DNA of 64,000 bases from Terrimonas sp937888905 (lineage in GTDB: Bacteria; Bacteroidota; Bacteroidia; Chitinophagales; Chitinophagaceae). The translations under genes and the position numbers were made by a program. Below the pieces are notes generated by a model that saw only the letters and a list, made by a program, of their open reading frames with translations, did no database searches and was not told the origin of the DNA. The DNA is taken from positions 186,001-250,000 of the forward strand of contig CALATA010000017.1 in NCBI GenBank assembly GCA_937888905.1. Reading direction: 5' to 3'. This document shows positions 32,497 to 41,128 of this stretch, piece after piece (within the stretch, counting starts at the first letter, position 1; every line of letters starts with the position of its first letter).

Positions 32497-33306
32497 ATGG
32501 AATACAACAAACAAGCGCATTTTTTACTGGAGAAATCACTCGCCGACAAGTTGCGCATCAGCTCGGCCGAAGAGCGCAGGGTTTTATACCAACAGCTCTA
32601 CAACGAACTCTTTACACAGTTCCCCAACATTCCGGAGGGACTGAACATTTCAAAAGAAGACCGGCTGGCCTGGCAACTACGCCTTCTCTCCCGCTTCTTT
32701 GATAAAAAGAAAACGATCCTCGAGATCGGTGCGGGTGATTGTTTGCTCAGCAAGGAACTGGCCAAACATTTTGGTCATGTAACCGCCTATGAAGTGGCGG
32801 ACAGCATTCCGTTTATCGAAGGCCGCCCCGATAATTTCGAACTCCGCATTTTCAATGGCGTAGACATGGCGCAGGAAGATGAATCCGTAGATATCGTCTA
32901 CAGCAACCAGGTATTCGAGCATTTGCATACCGATGACACGGAGCCGCTGCTGCAAGCCTATCATCGCTTTTTGCGCAGCGATGGCTTGCTGATGATCATC
33001 ACACCGCACCGCCTGACGGGCCCGCACGATATATCAAGAGAGTTTACACCGGAAGCCGAAGGATTTCACATGAAGGAATATACCTACTCGGAATTGAGCA
33101 AACTGTTACGCAAGGAAGGTTTCACGAAAGTCCGTGGATATATAGGTTACAGCAAAATAGGCTACTTCCCCGTAATCATGCCCATATTAATCCTGATGGA
33201 AAAAATGTATGGTATCCTTCCCGGTGCATGGCGCCGCAAGATCCGTGGCAATACGGTTATTTTTAATTTGTTTGGTATTAAGCTGACCGCGCGGAAGCGT
33301 GGGTAA
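32497..33306 (+). CDS. Class I SAM-dependent methyltransferase
   Basis: 269 residues. Rossmann methyltransferase core at about 65-175: TILEIGAGDCLLSKELAKHF (motif I), VDIVYSNQVFEHLHTDD (motif with the post-II acid) and GLLMIITPHR. N-terminal 60 residues are helical. It may methylate a sugar hydroxyl or carboxyl of the polymer. It sits after a GT4 gene in the co-directional run and its stop is followed by a repeat-filled gap. Confidence 0.88.
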   Translation: MEYNKQAHFLLEKSLADKLRISSAEERRVLYQQLYNELFTQFPNIPEGLNISKEDRLAWQLRLLSRFFDKKKTILEIGAGDCLLSKELAKHFGHVTAYEVADSIPFIEGRPDNFELRIFNGVDMAQEDESVDIVYSNQVFEHLHTDDTEPLLQAYHRFLRSDGLLMIITPHRLTGPHDISREFTPEAEGFHMKEYTYSELSKLLRKEGFTKVRGYIGYSKIGYFPVIMPILILMEKMYGILPGAWRRKIRGNTVIFNLFGIKLTARKRG

Positions 33307-33497
33307 TAAGTTTGAAGCTATAAGTAATAAGTCAAACAGCCTCACGGTGATTTGGCACTTTCAATACCGGAATATCGGACGGAGGTTCTGGAATATCTTT
33401 TTTTGCGTCTTTGCAAAGTAATAAAGAAGCAAAGAATAGCTTTCCGAACTTCATTTCCACATTTACACACTTACACATTTACACATTTACACATCAT
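33303..33497. repeat. Short-word repeat tract before asnB-like gene
   Basis: It holds AAGTAATAAGTC words (reverse of those at 6906), a TTTTGCGTCTTTGCAAAG segment akin to the tract at 63070-63350, and CACATTTACACATTTACAC words that run up to the start codon at 33502. No gene is visible. Confidence 0.7.
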
Positions 33498-33501
33498 CTC
33501 C

Positions 33502-35343
33502 ATGTGCGGCATCCTGGGTTGTATAAATTTTAAATTCTCTCCCGCCTCGCTGTCTGCGATCAGCCATCGCGGACCTGATGGCGACGGCGTTTACGAGACC
33601 CATGTCGGTACGCATAACGTAACGCTGGCGCATCGCCGTTTGTCTATTGTAGATGTAAGCGAAAATGGCCGCCAGCCGATGCAGGCTTCTGAAATGCCGG
33701 TATATATTACGTTCAACGGAGAAATCTATAACCACCAGGACTTAAAAGACGAACTCGGCGAAGTGACTTTCCGCGGGCATTCCGATACGGAAACCCTGGT
33801 AAACTTTTTCGCACGGCACAACCCGCTGTTGCATCTGCACCGCTTAAATGGCATCTTTGGTTTTGCCCTGTTAGATGAAACACAACAAAAGCTTTACCTC
33901 ATCCGCGACCGCTTCGGCGTGAAACCCGTTTATTATCATCTGCGTAATAACCAACTGGCTTTTTCCTCCGAACTGCGCGCGATCGGTCATTATGTCTCAC
34001 TGACGCACGACAAAGAAAAAGTGATCGAAGGCATGAAGATGCGTTATGTGGCGGCACCTGCCACCATTTACAAAGACGTTTATAAAGTAGAACCCGGACA
34101 GGTAATTGTATTTGATCTCTCCGGGAAAAATATACAGACCAGCTATCATTATTATACCCAACCGCAACCAACCAGCTCTGTGCGCAGGGAAAAACAACAA
34201 CTCATCAACGAGTACGGCGATCTTTTTGAAAAAGCGGTCGAACGCCAATTGATGTCGGATGTGGAGATCGGCGTATTGTTAAGCGCCGGCGTAGATTCGG
34301 CCCTGGTGGCGGCGGTTGCACGCAATAAGGCTGTCACACCCCTGAAGACCTTCACCGTCGGTTTTGCGGAAGGGCTTTTTGCCGATGATGAGATTGCCGG
34401 TGCAGCCATCACCGCCCAAACGCTGAACCTGCCGCATTTTCATACACGTGTTGAATTCTCCGACTTCATCAATCAATTAAAAGAAGTCACCCGCATCGTG
34501 GAAGAACCGATCGCCACCAACTCCATCATTCCCATGTACTGGCTGTCGAAGCTGGCTTCGCAACATGTGAAAGTGGTATTGAGCGGACAAGGTGCGGACG
34601 AGCCCCTTTACGGATACCGCAAATACAAAGGACTGAAAATACTGGAGCCGGCGCGTCGCAGCAGCTTGCTGAGAGCCGGTATGAAACTAAGCGGCATGGG
34701 TGCTGTGCGGAAAGAAGATGTACGCCGTTTATATACCGCTGCGCAGGAAAAAGACTTGCTGAGCGCTTATCGTGCTTTCAACGCTATTTCCTCCGAAAAA
34801 GAACTGGAAGAAATGTCGGGCACGTCGTTGAAAGAAATATTCCAAGCCAATGAGCAACAATTCCGCCGTCATTGGGAAACACGCCTGCCTTCGCCATCAG
34901 CAACGATCAGTTTTCCTTATCTCGATCTCCGCACTTCGCTGGCAGATGACCTGTTGATGTATTCAGACAAACTCATGATGCATTTTGGCGTGGAGTGCCG
35001 TGTGCCTATTCTCGACAACGATCTTATTGCCTTTATTGAATCATTACATCCTGACTATAAATTCAGCTTCCGTAAAGGCAAGCTGATCCATAAAGCGTTT
35101 GCAGAAGCCTATCTTCCTTCAAGCATTGTACATCGTAAGAAGATCGGCTTTGCCACACCTGCTTCTTCCTGGTACAACACCTATCACCGGGAGATTACCG
35201 ATATTATTTGCGGATCAGCCACCATTCGTCAGTTGTTTGACGTAGAGGCCATCCGGCGTTTGCTGACCGAACACCGCCAAAACCAAAACAGGGAGAAACA
35301 AATTTTATTATTGTTATCCCTCTCTTTAAACCAGCCTGCCTAA
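33502..35343 (+). CDS. asnB: Asparagine synthase (glutamine-hydrolysing)
   Basis: 613 residues from the ATG at 33502, so that Cys2 is the N-terminal nucleophile (MCGILGCIN). The glutaminase domain has SHRGPDGDG and FNGEIYNHQDL; the synthetase domain has LSAGVDSALVA (ATP PP-loop, SGGxDS form), GQGADEPLYGY and the C-terminal GKLIHKAFAEAYLP. In surface-polysaccharide clusters such enzymes often amidate uronic acids instead of aspartate. The AlgD-like gene at 43061 makes this plausible here, but sequence alone cannot decide. Confidence 0.92.
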   Translation: MCGILGCINFKFSPASLSAISHRGPDGDGVYETHVGTHNVTLAHRRLSIVDVSENGRQPMQASEMPVYITFNGEIYNHQDLKDELGEVTFRGHSDTETLVNFFARHNPLLHLHRLNGIFGFALLDETQQKLYLIRDRFGVKPVYYHLRNNQLAFSSELRAIGHYVSLTHDKEKVIEGMKMRYVAAPATIYKDVYKVEPGQVIVFDLSGKNIQTSYHYYTQPQPTSSVRREKQQLINEYGDLFEKAVERQLMSDVEIGVLLSAGVDSALVAAVARNKAVTPLKTFTVGFAEGLFADDEIAGAAITAQTLNLPHFHTRVEFSDFINQLKEVTRIVEEPIATNSIIPMYWLSKLASQHVKVVLSGQGADEPLYGYRKYKGLKILEPARRSSLLRAGMKLSGMGAVRKEDVRRLYTAAQEKDLLSAYRAFNAISSEKELEEMSGTSLKEIFQANEQQFRRHWETRLPSPSATISFPYLDLRTSLADDLLMYSDKLMMHFGVECRVPILDNDLIAFIESLHPDYKFSFRKGKLIHKAFAEAYLPSSIVHRKKIGFATPASSWYNTYHREITDIICGSATIRQLFDVEAIRRLLTEHRQNQNREKQILLLLSLSLNQPA

Positions 35344-35354
35344 ACCTTATTCTG

Positions 35355-37259
35355 ATGCGTTTCACCAGCGGATTATCATCCCGTCATGAACAAGCCGGCC
35401 GGCCGGCCGATGTGTTGCTTGCCACCATCGGACGTATGCCGGTCCCGGTTTTCTTTGCTTTCCTGTTTCTTTATCAGCTTGCTTTTATCTTCCAGGGGCT
35501 CGATTTTGCTGATGAAGGATTTCATGCCACTTTTTACCAGGAAATTTTTCATGATCCTTCTTCCGTCCAGTACAATTTCATGTATTGGTTTTCCGGCATT
35601 ATCGGCGGACTCTGGATGAAAGCCTTTGGTTTCCTGGGTTTGTGGGGACTTCGCTTAGCCGGTGTATTAGCCACCACACTGACCGCTTACCAGACTTTCC
35701 GGTTTTTACGTCAATATATCAATAAAGGCCACTTGTTCATTGGACTGATGCTGGCAACGATGTTTATCAGCAATGATCCCAAAGAACTTTATTACAACAA
35801 TCTTTCCGCACTTTTTTACGTGCTCATCGCCACTGCTTTTTTTAACGGCCTTCGTTACCACAAGCCATTACTGCTGCTGGTTGCCGGTGTGCTGGTTGCT
35901 ATCAATACGTTTACCCGCTTACCCAACCTCCTGCAATCCGGATTGATCCTTGCGGTATTCTATCACGGCTACATTGCGCATGTGCCGATGCGTACACGCA
36001 TACAACAAGCGCTGTTGTTTGCGGCGGGGCTCGCCGGCGGACTGCTGCTGATCTGGTTCATCATGTACAGTGTTGGCCACTGGCAACTGTTTATGAATAA
36101 TTTCAATTTGCTTGTAAACCTTGCCGGTACTGCTACCGGCACCGCAAAAGGACAGGCAAAAGACAGTGGCGGTTACTACAGCCTCGGCGCGCAACTGAGC
36201 TTGTTCTGGGGCAATTACATGATCTCGCTGCGTTATACGGCTTATCTGCTCGCTTTCCTGCTGGCGGCAGGGTACGTTACCGGACAGGCACGCCGTTACA
36301 GTTGGATCAGGCGCTTATTGCCCTTTGCAGGATGGCTTTGTTTTTTTGCTTTGTGCATAGCAGTCGTAAGCGTAACGAAAAATGTAAATCTTCCGAATAC
36401 TTTATTGCTTTATTTGTTCTCCGGCAGTGCCATCCTCATCGGCGGCTATACGCTGTTGCGCGGACGCAATGTGGATATTCGCCTGCTAGCGTTCTTTGGT
36501 TTGTTTCAGACATTGAGTTATCACGTGGGCAGCAGTTCCGGTATGTTCACCGCCGGTGTGTATGCGTTCTGGATCACCTTGCCTTTGATCGTAGACTGGA
36601 TTTATCGTTTGCGGTCGGTTCAGCTAAGCGGACAGATGCAATCCATTCGCGGGGAAGAAGAGGAAGCAAACATCTGGATCTCGCCGCGGCAACTGCGTCA
36701 CTTCCGCCAGTATGGACTGGTCATCTGTTTGCTGGGTTGTGTTTACTCATCCTGGAACCATCCGTTCTGGGATTGGGCGGAAAGGGAGAAACTGACACAT
36801 AGCATCAACAGTGAAAAAATGCGCGGCATCTTTACTTCCGGCCCCAGAGCCGAGGCCATTAACGAGTTACTCGAAGCTTCCAGAAATTATATCAAACCGG
36901 GTGATTTCCTGCTGGCACACGATGCCATTCCGATGGTTCACTATTTAACCGGTACGCGCCCGTTTCTCCACAACTCTTACCCCTGGCTTTACCAGGCAAA
37001 TGTTTACAAGGCCCTGCTGGAACAAAGCACCGAGGAAAAAGATCATTTACCAGTAATCATTATGCAAAAAGTCGCAACCAATAGCCACCGCGGAACACAT
37101 TGGCCGGAAAACAGCGCGCCGGAATATGAGCAATGGAATAGTGTCCGCAACGATATTCTGCGGCAATACATCACGCGTTATCATTATAAAGAAGTATGGT
37201 CGAATAATGCTTTCCGCTTATTCGTAGCCGAAACACCTGTTTCCGTATTTCATCCATGA
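35355..37259 (+). CDS. GT39-like polytopic membrane protein
   Basis: 634 residues, about 11-12 membrane helices in the first 440 and a soluble C-terminal part (about 475-634). The first periplasmic loop holds GLDFADEGFHATFYQEIFHD, an acidic motif like the D-E pair near the first loop of PMT/ArnT-type glycosyltransferases that use lipid-linked sugars. The enzyme may transfer a sugar from polyprenyl phosphate in the periplasm. It overlaps the next gene by four bases. Confidence 0.75.
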   Translation: MRFTSGLSSRHEQAGRPADVLLATIGRMPVPVFFAFLFLYQLAFIFQGLDFADEGFHATFYQEIFHDPSSVQYNFMYWFSGIIGGLWMKAFGFLGLWGLRLAGVLATTLTAYQTFRFLRQYINKGHLFIGLMLATMFISNDPKELYYNNLSALFYVLIATAFFNGLRYHKPLLLLVAGVLVAINTFTRLPNLLQSGLILAVFYHGYIAHVPMRTRIQQALLFAAGLAGGLLLIWFIMYSVGHWQLFMNNFNLLVNLAGTATGTAKGQAKDSGGYYSLGAQLSLFWGNYMISLRYTAYLLAFLLAAGYVTGQARRYSWIRRLLPFAGWLCFFALCIAVVSVTKNVNLPNTLLLYLFSGSAILIGGYTLLRGRNVDIRLLAFFGLFQTLSYHVGSSSGMFTAGVYAFWITLPLIVDWIYRLRSVQLSGQMQSIRGEEEEANIWISPRQLRHFRQYGLVICLLGCVYSSWNHPFWDWAEREKLTHSINSEKMRGIFTSGPRAEAINELLEASRNYIKPGDFLLAHDAIPMVHYLTGTRPFLHNSYPWLYQANVYKALLEQSTEEKDHLPVIIMQKVATNSHRGTHWPENSAPEYEQWNSVRNDILRQYITRYHYKEVWSNNAFRLFVAETPVSVFHP

Positions 37260-38059
37260 AGTTATTTTTCATCATAGTCGTATTTATTCCGTTCATGGCT
37301 GCGGGTTGCCGTCATTCGGCAAAAGACACCCTGCCTCCCGGCGCCGATACCGTCATATTCAGCGAAGGTAGCCGTCAACACTTGCTGTTCTCTTCAGGAT
37401 TTGAAGACAGCAATTATCTCAGGGGCTGGCAAAATCAACAGCACTGCTGCGATTATTCTGTTACGGCTGCCCCGAGAAGCCGCGCCGGTAACCAGGCCGT
37501 ACGCTTCGAGTTGAAAAGAAATGACCCGCCGGTTTCAGGAAGTGTTCGCTCGGAGATCAACCTCGAAGCAGAACTGAGCACCTACGGCGAACGCTGGTAC
37601 GGCATCAGTTTTTACCTGGAAGATTACGATGCCGACAATGGCAGTGAAAGCATCATTCAATGGCACCATACGGCCCATATCAGCAGCGGCAGTCCGCCAT
37701 TGGCACTTTGGGTAAATAATGGCAAACTGCTATTGGTCCACCAGGAAAGAGAAGGCGCCAACACGTACGAAGAACTGGGAGCCGCCACTACGGGCCGCTG
37801 GATCGATGTGGTCTTTCATGTAAAGTGGACCGATCAGGCCGACGGTTTTATCCAGGTTTGGAAAAATGGCAGCCTGGCTTTTAATAAATATGGTATCCGC
37901 ACTAATTTCAGTCCCAACTACGTGAAGCTCGGCATTAATAAATGGTCCTGGGCGCCGGGGGGCGGGCAATCAACAAGCCCGCACCGGGTGTTGTACGCCG
38001 ACGAGTTTCGTGTGGGCAATGAAAAAGCGCGTTATGAGGACGTACAACCCGGTCCCTGA
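37256..38059 (+). CDS. Heparin-lyase-I-like polysaccharide lyase lipoprotein
   Basis: 267 residues with lipobox MAAGC (Cys at residue 18). The remainder is a jelly-roll-type domain: SGFEDSNYLRGWQNQQHCCD, RFELKRNDPP, RSEINLEAE, SIIQWHH, and WIDVVFHVKWTDQADGFIQV with VWKNG. This fits the PF14099-type lyase family (heparin lyase I/PL7-PL20-like), which cleaves uronic acid polymers. It is anchored at the outer membrane or periplasm. Its place in the operon suggests trimming or release of the polymer made here. Confidence 0.82.
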   Translation: MKLFFIIVVFIPFMAAGCRHSAKDTLPPGADTVIFSEGSRQHLLFSSGFEDSNYLRGWQNQQHCCDYSVTAAPRSRAGNQAVRFELKRNDPPVSGSVRSEINLEAELSTYGERWYGISFYLEDYDADNGSESIIQWHHTAHISSGSPPLALWVNNGKLLLVHQEREGANTYEELGAATTGRWIDVVFHVKWTDQADGFIQVWKNGSLAFNKYGIRTNFSPNYVKLGINKWSWAPGGGQSTSPHRVLYADEFRVGNEKARYEDVQPGP

Positions 38060-38068
38060 TTTATTCCA

Positions 38069-39163
38069 ATGAGTCAACACAAAATTGCCTTCCTGATACA
38101 TGGCCTCGTTGTTGGCGGCGCTGAAAAGTTTTTCATCAGCCTGGTCAACGACAGCTATCGCCGCGGGCTCGATCCCCTGGTTATTTTACTCAGCAGCGAC
38201 AACGCCTTGTTTCATGAAATGGATGCGGGCGTACGATCGGTGATCATCGAGCGCAACTTCAAATACGACCTGACCGTTGGCAGGCAGATTCGTCGTGTAG
38301 TAAAGGAAAATGATATCGATACCGTTTTTTGCGTCGGTATGTTTTCTTTTTTCCTGATGAAACTTTACCTGCGTACCGGCAAAGGCATTCGGTTTATTCT
38401 GTCGCTGCATTCCACCATTCCCCGGTCGTTCAGGGATTACCTGATGAACCTGGTTTATTTCCGCGCAGCAGGCAAGACTGACAGGATTTTGTTTATCTGC
38501 AAAGCGCAGCAGGATTACCTGCGGAAATATTACCGTTTCACCCCCGCTAATGCAAGAATCATCTACAATGGCATCGATACGGATTATTTTACACCGGATG
38601 CACAGGCGGCCAATAAACCGGTTTCTATTCCTTCCGGTGAAAAAGTAATTCTCAAAGTAGCGCGCATGTTCCGCGAAAAAGGCCATCAATATGCGATTGC
38701 TGCGCTGGAACATTTACATAAAGATCATCAGTTGCCCGCTCATCTGTTGTTTGTCGGCTCCGGCGATGCAACGTATGAAAAGGAGATAAAAGAAAAAGCA
38801 GCAGCAAGCCCCGTGGGCAAGTACATTCATTTTATACAACACCAACCGGATGTGCGGCCTTTTCTGAATGCGGCGGATCTGTTTACCCTGACGTCTTATA
38901 CAACCGAAACCTTTTCACTGGCGGCGCTGGAAGCGCTGTCATCCGGCGTGCCGTGTTCACTCACGCATATAGGCGGTGCGGCCGAAATGATCAACGCATC
39001 CAATGGCGAACTCAGCGAATCAAAGAATGTTCAATCCATTGCAAAAAGCTGGCATCATATCCTGACACGCAGTTACGACAAAAAAGAACTGCACCGTTTT
39101 GTAGCAGACAATTTTTCCCTGCCAGTCATGTTGGAAAATTACCGGCAAGAATTGCTATCCTGA
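38069..39163 (+). CDS. Family 4 glycosyltransferase
   Basis: 364 residues, GT-B fold. N-terminal GLVVGGAEKFFISLVND, linker IYNGIDTDYF, C-terminal VARMFREKGHQYAIAAL and the E-x7-E region ETFSLAALEALSSGVPC. Cytosolic. It lies nine bases after the lyase gene and four bases before the beta-propeller protein. Confidence 0.9.
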   Translation: MSQHKIAFLIHGLVVGGAEKFFISLVNDSYRRGLDPLVILLSSDNALFHEMDAGVRSVIIERNFKYDLTVGRQIRRVVKENDIDTVFCVGMFSFFLMKLYLRTGKGIRFILSLHSTIPRSFRDYLMNLVYFRAAGKTDRILFICKAQQDYLRKYYRFTPANARIIYNGIDTDYFTPDAQAANKPVSIPSGEKVILKVARMFREKGHQYAIAALEHLHKDHQLPAHLLFVGSGDATYEKEIKEKAAASPVGKYIHFIQHQPDVRPFLNAADLFTLTSYTTETFSLAALEALSSGVPCSLTHIGGAAEMINASNGELSESKNVQSIAKSWHHILTRSYDKKELHRFVADNFSLPVMLENYRQELLS

Positions 39164-39166
39164 CTT

Positions 39167-40060
39167 ATGTCTTACTGGAAAAAATATACCGGCAAACTTT
39201 TTCTCAAGCAATGGGGCGTAGGTATGATGCGCTGCGACATCAAAGACATCATTCGACAAAAGAAAATTACGGCGCCGGTGAAATGGTATGAAGTAGCGGA
39301 CAAATACTGTTCCTATGCCGATCCCTTTGTCTTAAGCCGCCCGGATGGTACTTATCATGTATATGCCGAAAAAGTAACTTCCGATGCACTGGATGGCACC
39401 ATTGAATTGTTGTCAGCAGATCATGAGATGAATATCCGGTCAACGCAGACCATCCTCAAAAAAGACACCCATCTCTCCTATCCTTTCTTTTACGAAGAAG
39501 AGGGACAAACTTATTTTTTTCCGGAAAATGCCTTTGGTGGTCCGCTGCAGGCTTATCTGCTAAATGAAACAAAGGGCACATGGCAACTACAGGGCATCGT
39601 GCTGAACAAACGGCTACTCGATGCCACCATTGTGAAAAAAAATGAACAGTACTGGCTTTTCTGCACCATGCCCGGACCCTGTAAACACAGCGAGTTGCAA
39701 ATCTTTTATTCATCTTCGTTACTCGGTCCCTACGCACCGCACAATACCAATCCTGTTAAAAAAGACCCATCGGGAAGCCGTCCGGCGGGAAGTGTGATTG
39801 AGGTAGACGGAGAGCTTTACCGCCCGACGCAAAACTGCCGCTACTACTATGGACAGTCGATCGTTATCCAGCGGATCGTTGAACTGGATGCCGATCATTT
39901 CCGCGAAGAATTTTATATGGAGCTGAAACCATCCGATGGATCGCCTTATTCATATGGATGGCATACTATTAATGGCCATGGCGATTGCACGGTAATCGAT
40001 GGACAACGACTACATTTTGAGCCATGGCAGCAATTGAAACGAAAATTATTCAAAAAGTAA
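39167..40060 (+). CDS. Beta-propeller protein of the GH43-like/GINT1-N type
   Basis: 297 residues. Blade-like segments repeat the pattern aromatic-D-P-F then W/Y-F-E: CSYADPFVLSRPDGTYHVYA, HLSYPFFYEEEGQTYFFPEN, LLDATIVKKNEQYWLFCT and PAGSVIEVDGELYRPTQN. This five-bladed layout resembles the N-terminal domain of plant glucosamine inositolphosphorylceramide transferase and GH43-type folds, seen in bacterial polysaccharide clusters beside or fused to formyl- or glycosyltransferases. Function unclear; may be a glycan-binding or transferase-associated protein. No signal peptide, so probably cytosolic. Confidence 0.7.
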   Translation: MSYWKKYTGKLFLKQWGVGMMRCDIKDIIRQKKITAPVKWYEVADKYCSYADPFVLSRPDGTYHVYAEKVTSDALDGTIELLSADHEMNIRSTQTILKKDTHLSYPFFYEEEGQTYFFPENAFGGPLQAYLLNETKGTWQLQGIVLNKRLLDATIVKKNEQYWLFCTMPGPCKHSELQIFYSSSLLGPYAPHNTNPVKKDPSGSRPAGSVIEVDGELYRPTQNCRYYYGQSIVIQRIVELDADHFREEFYMELKPSDGSPYSYGWHTINGHGDCTVIDGQRLHFEPWQQLKRKLFKK

Positions 40061-40063
40061 TCA

Positions 40064-41128
40064 GTGGCTGACACGTTCGAACATATTCTCTTTGTAGGCC
40101 CGGATCACCGGAATCACCGCGGCGGCATTGGCGCCGTGCTGGCGGTGTATGCCAAACATATCAGGCCGTTCAAGTTTATTCCTACGCTTTCTTACCGGCA
40201 TAAATTTATTGAAGCCTTTTTTTTCATGGGCGCGCTGTTTCGCCTGACCACCACCCTTCTCAGCGACAGAAAGATCCGTATCGTTCACGTACACGGTGCA
40301 AAAGACGGCAGCATCTTCAGAAAAGCATTTGTCGTTTTTATCAGTAAAAAACTGTTCGGCAAGAAACTGGTTTTTCATATTCATGCAGGTGCCTTTGATG
40401 AGCGATATATCGGAGGAAGTACTGTTTACCGCACACTTTGCCGTTTTGTCGTCAACCAAAGCGATCAGCTCGTTTTGCTATCGGCGCAATGGAATGACTT
40501 CTTTTATAAAAATTTCCGTTTAAAAGGGATCCGGGTGATCCCCAATCCCGTAGAACAAAAAGCCGCGCAACCGCCCTCCGCAGGCCCGATGATCCGTTTT
40601 CTTTTTCTCGGGCGCATTGCCGATCACAAAGGCATCTTTGATCTGCTGCGGCTGATTTATGCAGAACAGGATCAATGGAAAAATAAATGTCATTTCTCCG
40701 TAGGAGGTAATCACGAGATAGAACGCCTTCAAAACACGATTCGTGAAAACGGTACGGGCCAACTGGTTGAATACATAGGATGGGTGGACGGACAAGACAA
40801 GGAACAACAATTTAATAATTGTCATTACTTTATTCTGCCTACTTATGAGGAAGCCATGCCGATGACATTACTGGAAGCATTCAGTTATGGCAGGGCTGCC
40901 CTGACCACTCCGGTGGGCAGCATTCCGGAGATCATGCAAAACGGTTGTGAAGGCTGGCTCTTCCAACCCGGCGATACCGACACACTCCGCGGACTGATCA
41001 ACCAGGCGCTGGACAACCCGGAGCAGGCTGTTCAACTCGGCAACAATGCCCTGCAGCGTGCCAGCCGCTTTTATCCCGAAGCCATCCGTCATCATTTAGA
41101 AGAATTATACCGTTCCTTAGAAAAATGA
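40064..41128 (+). CDS. Family 4 glycosyltransferase (GTG start)
   Basis: 354 residues from a GTG at 40064, three bases after the previous stop; no ATG fits the N-terminal motif FEHILFVGPDHRNHRGGIGA. GT-B fold: HIHAGAFDERY, RFLFLGRIADHKGIFDLL and the donor-site region EEAMPMTLLEAFSYGRAAL. Cytosolic sugar transfer. It overlaps the next gene by four bases. Confidence 0.88.
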   Translation: MADTFEHILFVGPDHRNHRGGIGAVLAVYAKHIRPFKFIPTLSYRHKFIEAFFFMGALFRLTTTLLSDRKIRIVHVHGAKDGSIFRKAFVVFISKKLFGKKLVFHIHAGAFDERYIGGSTVYRTLCRFVVNQSDQLVLLSAQWNDFFYKNFRLKGIRVIPNPVEQKAAQPPSAGPMIRFLFLGRIADHKGIFDLLRLIYAEQDQWKNKCHFSVGGNHEIERLQNTIRENGTGQLVEYIGWVDGQDKEQQFNNCHYFILPTYEEAMPMTLLEAFSYGRAALTTPVGSIPEIMQNGCEGWLFQPGDTDTLRGLINQALDNPEQAVQLGNNALQRASRFYPEAIRHHLEELYRSLEK

